Shown piece after piece: positions 16,447 through 24,761 of a DNA stretch of 64,000 nucleotides. Below the pieces are notes generated by a model. It made no database searches. It saw only the letters and a program-made list of their open reading frames with translations, and had not been told where the DNA came from. The stretch is from assembly GCF_000010725.1 (NCBI RefSeq), contig NC_013854.1, positions 2,881,001-2,945,000 of the forward strand, read 5' to 3'. Positions within the stretch are counted from its first letter, which is position 1, and each line of letters opens with the position of its first letter. A program made the position numbers and the translations under genes. This DNA is from Azospirillum sp. B510 (GTDB taxonomy: Bacteria > Pseudomonadota > Alphaproteobacteria > Azospirillales > Azospirillaceae).

Positions 16447-16913
16447 TGCATCAAGCCTTTCAGGACGTGCCGCTCAATCGGCCGGAAGCCGAATCGTCGC
16501 CGGTAGACTTCGGTTGCCCGTTCCCCGCCGATCGCCTCATTGCATGAGGAAGCCAGGAGCTTGGCCCCCTTGGCGATCGCCCATTCCTCCATTCCAGCCA
16601 ATAGGCGCCGCCCGGCGCCGGTCCGACATGCCGGCTCCACCCACCACAGGAGCTGCTGCGCAATGGAGATCGATCCGTTCCACGGGTACGGCACCACCAC
16701 GGCAACCAGCAACCCGACCAAGCCAGCCGCCTCGACCGCAACCAGCACGACCGCGTTTTCCGCAACGATCAGGCCCTTCAGTACGGCTTCACCAGACTGA
16801 GGGTCGTAGGGTGCCAAATCCGCATAGCCGGTCGCGGCGAAACCTGTCACCATCATTTTCTGTATGCCCGGCAGATCGTCGAACGTCGCGGGGCGGATCT
16901 CTGATGAGGTCAT
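16437..16913 (-). CDS. GNAT-fold acetyltransferase in the tail module
   Basis: 158 residues from the ATG at 16913, one base after the tail tubular B stop. GNAT pattern: an N-terminal IRPATFDDLPGI strand-helix, the central LLWWVEPACRTGAGRRLL segment corresponding to the acetyl-CoA binding R/Q-x-x-G-x-G/A loop, and VYRRRFGFRPIERHVLKG at the C-terminus. Proteins with this fold often sit between tail tubular and internal virion genes of podoviruses, where some are virion components. Whether this one is an enzyme or structural is open. It overlaps the next gene by 10 bases. Confidence 0.75.
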   Translation of the reverse strand: MTSSEIRPATFDDLPGIQKMMVTGFAATGYADLAPYDPQSGEAVLKGLIVAENAVVLVAVEAAGLVGLLVAVVVPYPWNGSISIAQQLLWWVEPACRTGAGRRLLAGMEEWAIAKGAKLLASSCNEAIGGERATEVYRRRFGFRPIERHVLKGLMQCP

Positions 16914-16914
16914 G

Positions 16915-18912
16915 TCAGGCGTCCATGGTCGAGATGCGGGGGACGATGGCGGACAGGGTAAGGGGGAGCGGGAGCGTCTGCTCGGCCACCACCTGCACGG
17001 CCCGGCTCCAGCCGCTTTCCACCTTGATGGCCATGTCTCCACTGAAAAGCGGCGATGGCGCGCCCATGACATCGCCTGAATGACGAACGGGCAGTTTCTC
17101 GGCAGGACCGCCCTTCAGCCCGACGGAACCGCCTTGACTGTTCAGCAGCCCTACCGTGACCTGGTCGATACGGCGAGGCTTGCCCCGGCTCGCCCCCTCC
17201 GCTACCGGCACACCCGGGTCCAGGCTCACGACGCGCGCCGCAGTGCCCAGTCCGACATGCACCTGTGACGCGGGAACCTGCAATGCCACCTGCCCGCCGG
17301 TCACGAGCCTGTCGGGATGCACCGCGCCATCAGCGAGAATCTGCACCGTCTCTCCCTCCAGATGCGCCAGTCCCGACAGGCTGGTGACCGGCGGCCCGGC
17401 GTAGGACAGCCCGGCGTCGACGAAATAGCAGCCGGCGCGGTCGGCGGCGGTCGCCGGCTCGAAAGGCGCTTCGAGAATCTCAACATGCCGACGGATGCCG
17501 CCGGCCACCACGCGCTCGACCACCAGCCACAGTTCATCCCGGTCGGCGGCGGGGATGCAGGCGACGGACAGCACCTTGACGGCCGTACCACCCAACGGGT
17601 GGCGGTGCCATGCCAGGATGTCGAGTTCCGGGACATAGGTGACGCCGGCCAGCGTGCCGTCATCCAGCACGAGCCACATCACCGACCACGGCTCTTGCTG
17701 GTAGGCCATCGCCTTGACGGCGTGGCGGGTGATGTGGCTGGCGACCAAGGCCAGATCGGGCGCCGAATAGCCGGCCGCCGCGAACTCGGCGTTCAGCAGA
17801 TGCAGCCGCCGGCGCGAGCGGGAGGGGAACACCAGATTGGTGGCGACGCGCACCGGCTGCACGTCGGCGGCGCCCGCCACATGGACGCGCGGCATGGTGG
17901 CGTTGATCGGCGTCAGCGCCTCGCGCAAAGAACTCGCCTGGATGGCGAAGGGGCCGCCGCTGGTTCCGGCGATCAGCACGCCGAAGGCGGAGCGGAGCCA
18001 GCGGATCACGTTCACCTGATCGTCGGCCGCCGTCAGCGTGATGGCGTTGTCCGCCGCCACCGTGCCATTTTCGGTCGTCGGGCCGAAGTTGTCGAAATCA
18101 CCCGAGCACGAGAGCCACACGGTTTGCAGCGCCGCGAAGGCCAAGCGGTTTTCATGGAAGGTAACCGCCGTCGGCCACGTCCCGGTGGTGGCGCCCCACG
18201 CTCCCAAGCGCCAGAACGCCGTGGCCGTGGTGCCGCCCCACGCCGCTTCGACCGTAGCGGTCACGGAGGTTACAGAGCCGAAGGCGGTGATGCGGCACCA
18301 GCCCCAGACGTTGGCGATGCGCAAGCGGACCAACCGACCGACATCGGTGGCGGCGAACAGCGCGGCGCTCGCCGTCAGCGTCACGCTGCCGCTGGTGCCC
18401 GACGGCGTCAGCGTGGTCGGGCCGCTGTTGAGGTCGAGATAGGGGCCGTCGCGCATCACCCACTCGGCCAAGTTCCAAGCGGTGTGGCCGGTGCGCGACA
18501 GGGTGCGTGGCGGATGCCCGGGGCAGACCAGGAACAGCACGTCGGCCGACTGGGTCCAGCGCAGAAACGGCAGATCGGCCGCGGAATAGGCGTGCGTCAC
18601 CTCGTAGGGGCTGCTGCCGCTGACGATCTGGCCGCCATCGCGGTAGAAGCGGAAAGCCCCGGCCGTCGCCTCGATGATGTAGGCTTGCTGGGTCGAGAAC
18701 TCGAAGGGGATGAGAACCGCGGAAGCATCGCCCTTCGTGCTGTTGGCGAACCGGGTTCCCGGGCGCCGCTCCGACGGTCCTTCGGGGACCGCGACCATGT
18801 TGGTCATCTCCTCCACGGCGTTGCGGATGCGCTCCAGGTCGGTGCGCCCCTTGATCCGGGGGGAAATCTCGCCGCCGGTGAAGGCGTATTGGGCGGGGGT
18901 GGCGCGGCTCAT
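16915..18912 (-). CDS. Tail tubular protein B (tail nozzle)
   Basis: 665 residues, T7 gp12-like. The opening AFTGGEISPRIKGRTDLERI and EGPSERRPGTRF are strongly conserved features of this family: a GGE(L/I)SP start followed by a RRPGT turn. The rest is beta-rich, including a VTFHENRLAFA segment and a FDNFGP segment usual for nozzle proteins. It would form the distal short tail. Its start overlaps the tail tubular A stop by four bases (18909-18912). The dispersed palindrome copy 4 falls on the codons of PGTRFAN. Confidence 0.88.
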   Translation of the reverse strand: MSRATPAQYAFTGGEISPRIKGRTDLERIRNAVEEMTNMVAVPEGPSERRPGTRFANSTKGDASAVLIPFEFSTQQAYIIEATAGAFRFYRDGGQIVSGSSPYEVTHAYSAADLPFLRWTQSADVLFLVCPGHPPRTLSRTGHTAWNLAEWVMRDGPYLDLNSGPTTLTPSGTSGSVTLTASAALFAATDVGRLVRLRIANVWGWCRITAFGSVTSVTATVEAAWGGTTATAFWRLGAWGATTGTWPTAVTFHENRLAFAALQTVWLSCSGDFDNFGPTTENGTVAADNAITLTAADDQVNVIRWLRSAFGVLIAGTSGGPFAIQASSLREALTPINATMPRVHVAGAADVQPVRVATNLVFPSRSRRRLHLLNAEFAAAGYSAPDLALVASHITRHAVKAMAYQQEPWSVMWLVLDDGTLAGVTYVPELDILAWHRHPLGGTAVKVLSVACIPAADRDELWLVVERVVAGGIRRHVEILEAPFEPATAADRAGCYFVDAGLSYAGPPVTSLSGLAHLEGETVQILADGAVHPDRLVTGGQVALQVPASQVHVGLGTAARVVSLDPGVPVAEGASRGKPRRIDQVTVGLLNSQGGSVGLKGGPAEKLPVRHSGDVMGAPSPLFSGDMAIKVESGWSRAVQVVAEQTLPLPLTLSAIVPRISTMDA
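18748..18758. repeat. GAACCNGGTTC palindrome, copy 4
   Basis: Centre G. Inside tail tubular protein B; no extension beyond 11 bp. Confidence 0.88.
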
Positions 18913-19472
18913 AGACGGGCATCCATCCAGCCGTAGGCGCCCGGCACCTCCGCCGGCACCCCTTCGGCCGCATCCACGGCCCGGGCTTCGCGGACGGCTG
19001 CCGCGAAACGCTCAAGGGACTTGTCCGTCACCGTGCTGCTCTCGGTCAGCCCCGGCGCGATGTCATAGGCCAGGCGCGCGGCAACCGCGTTGAACAGCAA
19101 CGGGTCCATCCCGTCGGGCTCGATGCGCGCCGTGTACTTCAGACGCAGGGGGGCGGACAGGTTGGTGAGAAGGGACCGCCCCTCCACCACATAGTCCGCC
19201 TGCGGATCGTCCCAGAGCTGCCGCACCGCCAGACAATCGTCCGGCAGCCGGTACTGATGATCAAACTCGAATTCCGGCGCATCGACCAGCGCGGCCAGCA
19301 CCGCCCGGCTGGCGGCGCTGTTCCACGGGTACGCCCGCAGGGTGGCGTCCCGGCTCGTCGCATAGAAGCGACGGCAGGCGCGGCCGGACACGGTGTCCTC
19401 TTCCAAGGTTACCATGGCCTGCGCCCGACACCAGCCGAGAGCCCGATTAAAGAGGTCGATCAGCGCCGGCAT
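18909..19472 (-). CDS. Tail tubular protein A (head-tail adaptor)
   Basis: 187 residues, T7 gp11-like. It begins with an N-terminal helix including FNRALGWCRAQAM, followed by RRFYATSRDATLRAYPWNSA (the W-N/F-A motif common to these adaptors) and YRLPDDCLAVRQLW. It would join the portal to the nozzle. It lies between the small capsid-region protein and tail tubular B in the canonical order. Confidence 0.85.
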   Translation of the reverse strand: MPALIDLFNRALGWCRAQAMVTLEEDTVSGRACRRFYATSRDATLRAYPWNSAASRAVLAALVDAPEFEFDHQYRLPDDCLAVRQLWDDPQADYVVEGRSLLTNLSAPLRLKYTARIEPDGMDPLLFNAVAARLAYDIAPGLTESSTVTDKSLERFAAAVREARAVDAAEGVPAEVPGAYGWMDARL

Positions 19473-19479
19473 GGCCGGG

Positions 19480-19908
19480 TCACACGCGGCTGATGAACAG
19501 TTCGGTGCGGATGCCGATGCCAGCCGCGAGCGTGGCGCCGCCGACCTTCAGACACAGCGAGATCGCCGTATCAGTGTCATTGAGGAAGCCGGCGCCGGCC
19601 AGGGCGCGGGCATCCTTGTTGCCGGCCGCCGCGGTCGAGCCGGCCGCCATGTAGCGGTCATCGTCGCCGGCATCGCCGAGCTGCAGGGTGGTGCTGGCGC
19701 CGAGCGCACCAAAGACAACGATGCCGAACAGGAACCGTTCGCCGGGCTTCAGGTAGCCGACATAAATGCTATCCCCGACCGCTTCGGTGCCAAGGGTGGT
19801 GTAGCTGTCGGTGTAGACCCGCACCGAGCCGCCGAAGTCGCCGCCGTTGACCAGCGAACGCGGGGTGGCGACGGTCAGCGCGTGATTGGTGCCGTAGAAA
19901 TCAGCCAT
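19480..19908 (-). CDS. Capsid-region protein, possible head decoration protein
   Basis: 142 residues, Gly, Ala and Thr rich, predicted mostly beta, with YVGYLKPGERFLFGIVVFGALGASTTLQLGD in the middle and no membrane segment. It is encoded 15 bases after the major capsid stop, a frequent place for decoration or minor head proteins in short-tailed phages. No motif gives a firm function. Confidence 0.6.
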   Translation of the reverse strand: MADFYGTNHALTVATPRSLVNGGDFGGSVRVYTDSYTTLGTEAVGDSIYVGYLKPGERFLFGIVVFGALGASTTLQLGDAGDDDRYMAAGSTAAAGNKDARALAGAGFLNDTDTAISLCLKVGGATLAAGIGIRTELFISRV

Positions 19909-19923
19909 GGTCCGTGCCCTCCG

Positions 19924-20817
19924 TTACGCCGATTCGAGGCAGTCGATCTCGACCACCTTCTCTTCATCCAGGCGCGTGGCGCCGAACATCCCGCAGGCCC
20001 AGACCTGGGTGCTGTAGTTCTTGGTCGCCAACTCGGTAACCTTGCTCTGCACCTCCAAGCCCTTCGCCAGCACGATGCCGGATTTCTTCCAGGCGACGCA
20101 CTTGCGGGTGGTGCTGGCCTTCACCACCAGCTTCGGAGAGACCTTCTTGAACTTGAAGCCGAGAAAAGTGTCGATCTTACCGGCGACGAGTGCCTGTACC
20201 GAGTTGTAGTCGGCGCTGGTGACTTCGGTCGTCTTGAGGAGGTCGGTAATCTGCGTTTCGGTCAGCGCCAGATAGGTGTCCTCGTCCTCGTCGTTGTCTG
20301 CCAGCCCGAGGATTTCCCTGGCCTTGCGGAGCTTGCCGATCGTCATCCCCGAGTTGGCGGCGCTGCCGCCCTCGACGTAGTTCACCGCCACGATCTGGCT
20401 GGAGGGGAAGGCAACCGGCGTCGTCCCTTCCTTGCCGGTAAAGGCGGTGCCGATGGCGGCGGTCAGGATGTGGCGGTCCTTCCGACGGTTCAGCGCCGCA
20501 ATCGCGTTCTGGGTGTAGGCGCTGGTCGGATCGGTGACGAGCTGCACCTTGTCGAACTTGTCGATCAGGTCCGACCAAGTGGCGGGAATGATCGTGCAGG
20601 CGCGGCGGTCATGCTTGGTGTTGGCATACTTGGTGTCGGCGTGACGCTCGGTCACATCCTCGGCCTCGGTCGGGCCGATCTTGTCGTAGAAGTCGCGCTC
20701 CGCCGACTGGTTCTCGGTACGGACGCAGCCTTCAAGCTTGGACGTCTTCTGCTGAAGACCCAGCTCCAGGTTCTTCTGATAAGTGTTCTGGTAATGCGTG
20801 GGGATCTGGCTGGACAC
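19924..20817 (-). CDS. Major capsid protein
   Basis: 297 residues beginning SSQIPTHYQNTYQKN after the GTG at 20817; GGAGGGGG lies about 6 bases upstream, which decides this start over the longer TTG frame at 20832. The order SQIPTHYQNTYQKNLELGLQ, then ENQSAERDFYDKIGPTEAED, then DRRACTIIPATWSDLIDKFD fits the phage capsid family found in BcepC6B-like podoviruses. The arrangement portal, Bbp19, scaffold, capsid supports it. A candidate minus-strand promoter just upstream (20944-20972) may give the capsid extra transcription. Confidence 0.85.
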   Translation of the reverse strand: MSSQIPTHYQNTYQKNLELGLQQKTSKLEGCVRTENQSAERDFYDKIGPTEAEDVTERHADTKYANTKHDRRACTIIPATWSDLIDKFDKVQLVTDPTSAYTQNAIAALNRRKDRHILTAAIGTAFTGKEGTTPVAFPSSQIVAVNYVEGGSAANSGMTIGKLRKAREILGLADNDEDEDTYLALTETQITDLLKTTEVTSADYNSVQALVAGKIDTFLGFKFKKVSPKLVVKASTTRKCVAWKKSGIVLAKGLEVQSKVTELATKNYSTQVWACGMFGATRLDEEKVVEIDCLESA

Positions 20818-20865
20818 GGTGGCCCCCTCCAAAAACGGTTGATCGGATGATCTGCCGCCTCAGAG

Positions 20866-20936
20866 GGTTGCCCGCCGAACTCACGGACCCGGTCGAAGAC
20901 CAGGTTACCCGCCGATGTGTCACGGACCCTTTCGGA
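20866..20936. repeat. Imperfect direct repeat upstream of the capsid gene
   Basis: Two units about 37 bases apart (20866-20896 and 20903-20936) share GGTTRCCCGCCGA followed by CACGGACCC. They lie in the only sizeable gap of the head module, between the scaffold stop and the capsid start, downstream of a candidate promoter. They may be regulatory leader elements; no protein is encoded. Confidence 0.55.
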
Positions 20937-20943
20937 CTGAATC

Positions 20944-20972
20944 GCCATAACACGACAACGGGTAACGGTCAA
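20944..20972 (-). promoter_or_regulatory. Candidate sigma-70-type promoter for the capsid gene
   Basis: Minus strand TTGACC (20972-20967), 17-base spacer, TATGGC (20949-20944), starting just after the scaffold stop and about 127 bases upstream of the capsid start. A good -35 and a moderate -10; activity is inferred. Confidence 0.45.
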
Positions 20973-20975
20973 CCG

Positions 20976-21839
20976 TCAGGTGTAAGCCTTCTGATGCAGC
21001 TCCTCCCATTCGCGCTTTGCTGCCGCATGTCCCGGTTGGTCGCGGTTCCACAACCGCTTCTGGAAAGCCTCATCATTCGACAAGGTCGCAATGCGCGACT
21101 GCGCCGCCTGGGGCGTCGCGACGCCTCCGCCAGCCGGCGCGCCACCACCGCCGGCAAGACTGTCCTCGCCCATCGCGCTGCCCACGCGATGGAAGAACTC
21201 CACCAGCCCCACCCCGCCCAGCTGCTTCTCAAGCATGTCCAGGACGCCATCCCCACCGAATGCCTTGGCGGCACGGCGGGCAACCTCCACGTTGCCGTCA
21301 TAGGCGGCGCCCCATTTGCCGCGCAGCTCCGGCTCCACCTTGGCGTTGGCCTCGCGTGCCGCGTCGAACTGCGACTTCCCGCGGCCGGAGAACCAACCGA
21401 AAAGCGCCTGCGCCTGGCGATCGGACAGGCCGGCAGTATGGGCAGCCTGCCGGAAGCCGGAAAGGTCGTCGTCCGGCAGGAAATCGGCCGGCAGATCGGC
21501 CGGGCGAGCGACCCCGGTGTAGCCGTCGGGTGCCTGCGGCCGCCCCAGCTTGTCGTACACCGGCGCCCAATCTTCCGGCTTGGCGTCGGCGCCCGGCGGC
21601 ACGATCGCGCGGCCGACGTGGGTTTCCAGGTTCTGGTACGCCGTCAGCGCATCCACCGGCGATTTCCAGCCCTTGGCCTGCAGCAACGGCTGGAAGGTCT
21701 GCGCCTGGTCACCGAGCGCGCCCGTCCAGTCGAAGCCCGACGAGGATGCAGGGGCGCCACCGGCGCCGCCGTCCGGAGCGCCGATCCCGCTGGCGGCCCC
21801 GCCGTCGGGGGCGAACACGGCACGGCTACGAATCAACAT
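20976..21839 (-). CDS. Capsid scaffolding protein
   Basis: 287 residues. Acidic and Gly/Ala/Pro rich N-terminal half, then helices such as FRQAAHTAGLSDRQAQALFGWF and ARRAAKAFGGDGVLDMLEKQ, a Gly-rich linker, and a charged C-terminal helix (KRLWNRDQPGHAAAKREWEE). This N-linker-C-helix plan and its position directly upstream of the major capsid gene fit podovirus scaffold proteins. It overlaps the Bbp19-like gene by 14 bases. Confidence 0.75.
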   Translation of the reverse strand: MLIRSRAVFAPDGGAASGIGAPDGGAGGAPASSSGFDWTGALGDQAQTFQPLLQAKGWKSPVDALTAYQNLETHVGRAIVPPGADAKPEDWAPVYDKLGRPQAPDGYTGVARPADLPADFLPDDDLSGFRQAAHTAGLSDRQAQALFGWFSGRGKSQFDAAREANAKVEPELRGKWGAAYDGNVEVARRAAKAFGGDGVLDMLEKQLGGVGLVEFFHRVGSAMGEDSLAGGGGAPAGGGVATPQAAQSRIATLSNDEAFQKRLWNRDQPGHAAAKREWEELHQKAYT

Positions 21840-22128
21840 GGTTTTGCTCCATCAGCATTGAGGGGAAGTCAGAGGGGGAAAGGTCGAGCATCTCCAGGAT
21901 GTGGAAGAACACATCCTGCTGCCCGGCGTTGAAGGCGGTCTGATAGGGGTCAGCCGCCATCGCGGAGCGGTTGGCGCCGCAATAGCGCATCAGGTCGGCG
22001 AGGATCAGCCGGCCATTCTCGCCCTGCGGGTCGATCTGCGACCGGTAGGCCCGCGCCACCGATTGCGCGCGGCGACGCCCGAATGCGTTGACCAGCCATT
22101 GCACGCCCGATTTGATCCGCGCCGCCAT
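21826..22128 (-). CDS. Bbp19-like phage protein
   Basis: 100 residues. The core RRAQSVARAYRSQIDPQGENGRLILADLMRYCGAN and the later AFNAGQQDVFFHILEMLDLSP match the Bbp19 family: small proteins between portal and scaffold in BPP-1-like phages, often containing EG.RR.vf..L and EGqR.v.l.I. Function is unknown; an assembly role is likely. It starts in a one-base overlap with the portal stop. Confidence 0.7.
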   Translation of the reverse strand: MAARIKSGVQWLVNAFGRRRAQSVARAYRSQIDPQGENGRLILADLMRYCGANRSAMAADPYQTAFNAGQQDVFFHILEMLDLSPSDFPSMLMEQNHVDS

Positions 22129-23735
22129 CAGGCTGCCCCCGCCGCGCTCATGTCCTTCAGCGCGCCGGCAGCAACCGCCGACTGTTCGAGCGCCACAGCC
22201 TGCTGTTGCTGCTGTGCACGGGCAGACCGCATCTGCTCCACCTGGCGCGGGTCCAGCATCATCTTGGCGGGCAGGCCGTAGGCGTCGGAGATCCCGCGTG
22301 CGATCTCGTCCGTATCGAAATTATCCATCACCTCCGGGCGGAGCTGCGCGATCGGACCCAGAGCCTCAAGGGTGCGGATCACCGCCGCCCCCTCGGCCGC
22401 CTTCGCAGCCCGGGCGAGCGGCGACACGTAATCCAGCCGGAGGCCCGGATACTGGCGCAGCACGTCCGGAGGCGGCGGCAACTGGCCGGTGCGGTTCAAG
22501 AGCGAGAACACACGGCCCAATGCCGGGTCCAGGAACTCGGCCTGGATGCGGCCAAGGTGCGGCGCCATGAGGCGAAGCTTCTCCTCCTGATGCTCCATCA
22601 CCTCGGTTGCCGTGCGGCCGGGCTGCTGGACCATCAGGAGGAGCGACCAGTGGAACGCCTCGCGGATGGCGCCGCGCCGCTGCTCCTCCAGCTCCAAACC
22701 AAGGTCAACCCGTGCCCCTGTCTGCAGCGGCTTCAAGAGCTGGTTGCCGCCCATGTCGACGCCGCCGTAGGTGATGCCGCCGGGGGAGGTGCGCAGGCCG
22801 CGGACGGAGAACTCGTCCGGCGCCAACAGCGGCGGGTCCACCGCCTTTTGCGCCCCGACGATCGTGGTCTTGCCCATGGCATTGACCATCTTGATATCCG
22901 CGATCGCCAGCACGGCCGCGCTGTCGCCATAGGTGCCGGCATCGCTCGGCGCCCATCTCGGCACCTGGTAGGGCAACTCGTCGTAGCCGCCTTCGGCCAC
23001 CACATGCCGGTCATCCACACCGACATAGACGGAGCGGAACGGCTTGAAGCGGGCGCCCAGCTTGCGCGGGTCGAAATCCGGATTCGGTTCGACGGCATGA
23101 AGCCAGCGGAAGGGGCGGTCCGGCTCGCCCTTCTCGATCGCCTTTGCCACCTCCCGCCCCGCGCGGTCGCCCCACCGCTGTTGTGCCTGACGCGCGGTCC
23201 ATGTGAAGTCGCGATAGACGGTGTCGATCTCTTCCCTGTCATTTTCGGATACGAAGCACTCCGACAGCCGGCGATGGGAGTACCAGAGGCCGCGCCCGGG
23301 TTGCTCGTCGATGTAGAAGACCGCCGTGCCAAAGGCCGGAAGGTCCAAATACAGGCCGAACACCCGGCTGTAAAAGGCAAGCCCATTGGCCGCGAGCGCC
23401 TGGCGCATGGCGCGCTCGACCGTCGCCATCCACAGCTTGACCGCCTGCACTTCGTTCAGCTCGTCGATCTCGTGCTTGATGTTGAACCAGGAATTCGCCG
23501 GGTTCGTGATCATGCCGTAGAGGCCGGCGGCCAAGTTGTTGTTGGCCATGCCGGCCGTCGCGTCGAACAGGCGCGAACTGGGCTTGGCGCCCGACTGCGG
23601 GGGTCCTCCGGCGAACCCGGTTCGCAGCGGTCGGACATATTCACCCAGCTCGCTCCATACCCCCTCCCATGGGGACCGGAGCGCGGCCAAGCTCTCACGC
23701 CGCCTGATGATTTCCTCTGCGCGCGCGTCCGCCAT
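22128..23735 (-). CDS. Portal protein (head-tail connector family)
   Basis: 535 residues of the T7-type head-tail connecting portal family. Recognisable segments: ESLAALRSPWEGVWSELGEYVRPL near the N-terminus; FDATAGMANNNLAAGLYGMI; YFDLPAFGTAVFY-like LDLPAFGTAVFYIDE; and AVDPPLLAPDE. It forms the dodecameric ring through which DNA is packed and ejected. It is encoded 3 bases downstream of the NPDVA-repeat protein. Palindrome copy 5 is inside its N-terminal coding region. Confidence 0.88.
   Translation of the reverse strand: MADARAEEIIRRRESLAALRSPWEGVWSELGEYVRPLRTGFAGGPPQSGAKPSSRLFDATAGMANNNLAAGLYGMITNPANSWFNIKHEIDELNEVQAVKLWMATVERAMRQALAANGLAFYSRVFGLYLDLPAFGTAVFYIDEQPGRGLWYSHRRLSECFVSENDREEIDTVYRDFTWTARQAQQRWGDRAGREVAKAIEKGEPDRPFRWLHAVEPNPDFDPRKLGARFKPFRSVYVGVDDRHVVAEGGYDELPYQVPRWAPSDAGTYGDSAAVLAIADIKMVNAMGKTTIVGAQKAVDPPLLAPDEFSVRGLRTSPGGITYGGVDMGGNQLLKPLQTGARVDLGLELEEQRRGAIREAFHWSLLLMVQQPGRTATEVMEHQEEKLRLMAPHLGRIQAEFLDPALGRVFSLLNRTGQLPPPPDVLRQYPGLRLDYVSPLARAAKAAEGAAVIRTLEALGPIAQLRPEVMDNFDTDEIARGISDAYGLPAKMMLDPRQVEQMRSARAQQQQQAVALEQSAVAAGALKDMSAAGAA
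23613..23623. repeat. GAACCNGGTTC palindrome, copy 5
   Basis: Centre C, extending to 15 bp (23611-23625). Inside the portal gene, encoding part of LRTGFAG. Confidence 0.9.
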
Positions 23736-23738
23736 GGC

Positions 23739-24758
23739 TCAGCCTCCGGTCAGCAGGCGGCGGGCGACGGACGCGGCGTCGCTTTGCAGCCCCGCCAGCC
23801 CCGTCAACAGCGTGGCCCCCCTTCCCCTCCGGCTCCTGACCCGCTCCTTGTCCGCCGCGGCATCGACCGCCGCCATCATGTCCTTGGTTGCTTGGTCGGA
23901 GGCGGACAGGCCGGTGGTAGCAGCGGTGCCGGCGGCGTTCTGCCGCTGCAATGCCGCGGACCCGGCATTCACCACCGCCGACAGGAATCCCGGGTTGATG
24001 GAACCGGCGTAGCGGATCGCCTCCGTGAACTCCTTCGCATCGGCCTTGGCCAGGATGCCGTCGCGGACCTTCACCAGCTCGTCCATGGCGCGCTGCCCGG
24101 CGTTCGCGTCGATCTTGCCGTCGCGGAGCTGCTGCAGGCTGGCGCGCCATGGGGTGATGACCTGGCGCGACAAGGTGTCGGCCAAGCCGCCGGCCGTCAG
24201 CCCGCTGTCCACGTGGTCGGCCTGCTGGGCAATGGCCTGCAGCACATCGTCGCGCAATGGCTTCGGCGGCGGGGCAGCCGGCGCGCTCGCGCTGCGCTTC
24301 TCCGCTTTTCCCGCCAGAATGTAGTGCTCTTCGGCCGTCGTCTCGCCCCGCTTGACCGCGGCCGCAACATCGGGGTTCGTCTTCAGGTAATAGGCCGCAT
24401 CGAACGATGGATCGACAGCGTAGGCGCCCGTTCGCCCCTCCTTGCGCCCCGAGCTTTCCCAATGCCCGTATGCCGTGATCATGCCTTTCTGGACGGCGTC
24501 AGCGACATCCGGATTGGCCTTCAGGTAGGCCGCCTCGTTGAAGTCCTTCGGCGCGGGCGCGGCGGGCTTCGGGCCGGTCTGGTCGGCGATCAAGTCGGCC
24601 TGGACCGGCATGCCGGAACTGTCATAGGCGGCACGGCCCTCCTTCTGTCCGGCAGTACGGAAGTGTTCCCATGCCGTGATCAGGCCTTTCTGGACGGCGT
24701 CGGCAACGTCGGGGTTCTCGTCCAGGTACCGCTTCGCGTTGAAGTCTATTTGGGTCAT
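23739..24758 (-). CDS. NPDVA-repeat virion-module protein
   Basis: 339 residues. Three copies of a repeat of about 38 residues in the first 155 positions: RYLDENPDVADAVQKG, AYLKANPDVADAVQKG and YYLKTNPDVAAAVKRG, each followed by a T-A-x-x-H-x-x-x-x-G-x-x-E-x-R tail. This repeat is common in secreted or surface proteins of alphaproteobacteria. The C-terminal half is helical, ending in a basic RRGRGATLLTG region. It sits between terminase and portal, where a head-associated or cargo protein would be expected. No enzymatic motif is visible. Confidence 0.65.
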   Translation of the reverse strand: MTQIDFNAKRYLDENPDVADAVQKGLITAWEHFRTAGQKEGRAAYDSSGMPVQADLIADQTGPKPAAPAPKDFNEAAYLKANPDVADAVQKGMITAYGHWESSGRKEGRTGAYAVDPSFDAAYYLKTNPDVAAAVKRGETTAEEHYILAGKAEKRSASAPAAPPPKPLRDDVLQAIAQQADHVDSGLTAGGLADTLSRQVITPWRASLQQLRDGKIDANAGQRAMDELVKVRDGILAKADAKEFTEAIRYAGSINPGFLSAVVNAGSAALQRQNAAGTAATTGLSASDQATKDMMAAVDAAADKERVRSRRGRGATLLTGLAGLQSDAASVARRLLTGG

Positions 24759-24761
24759 GGC

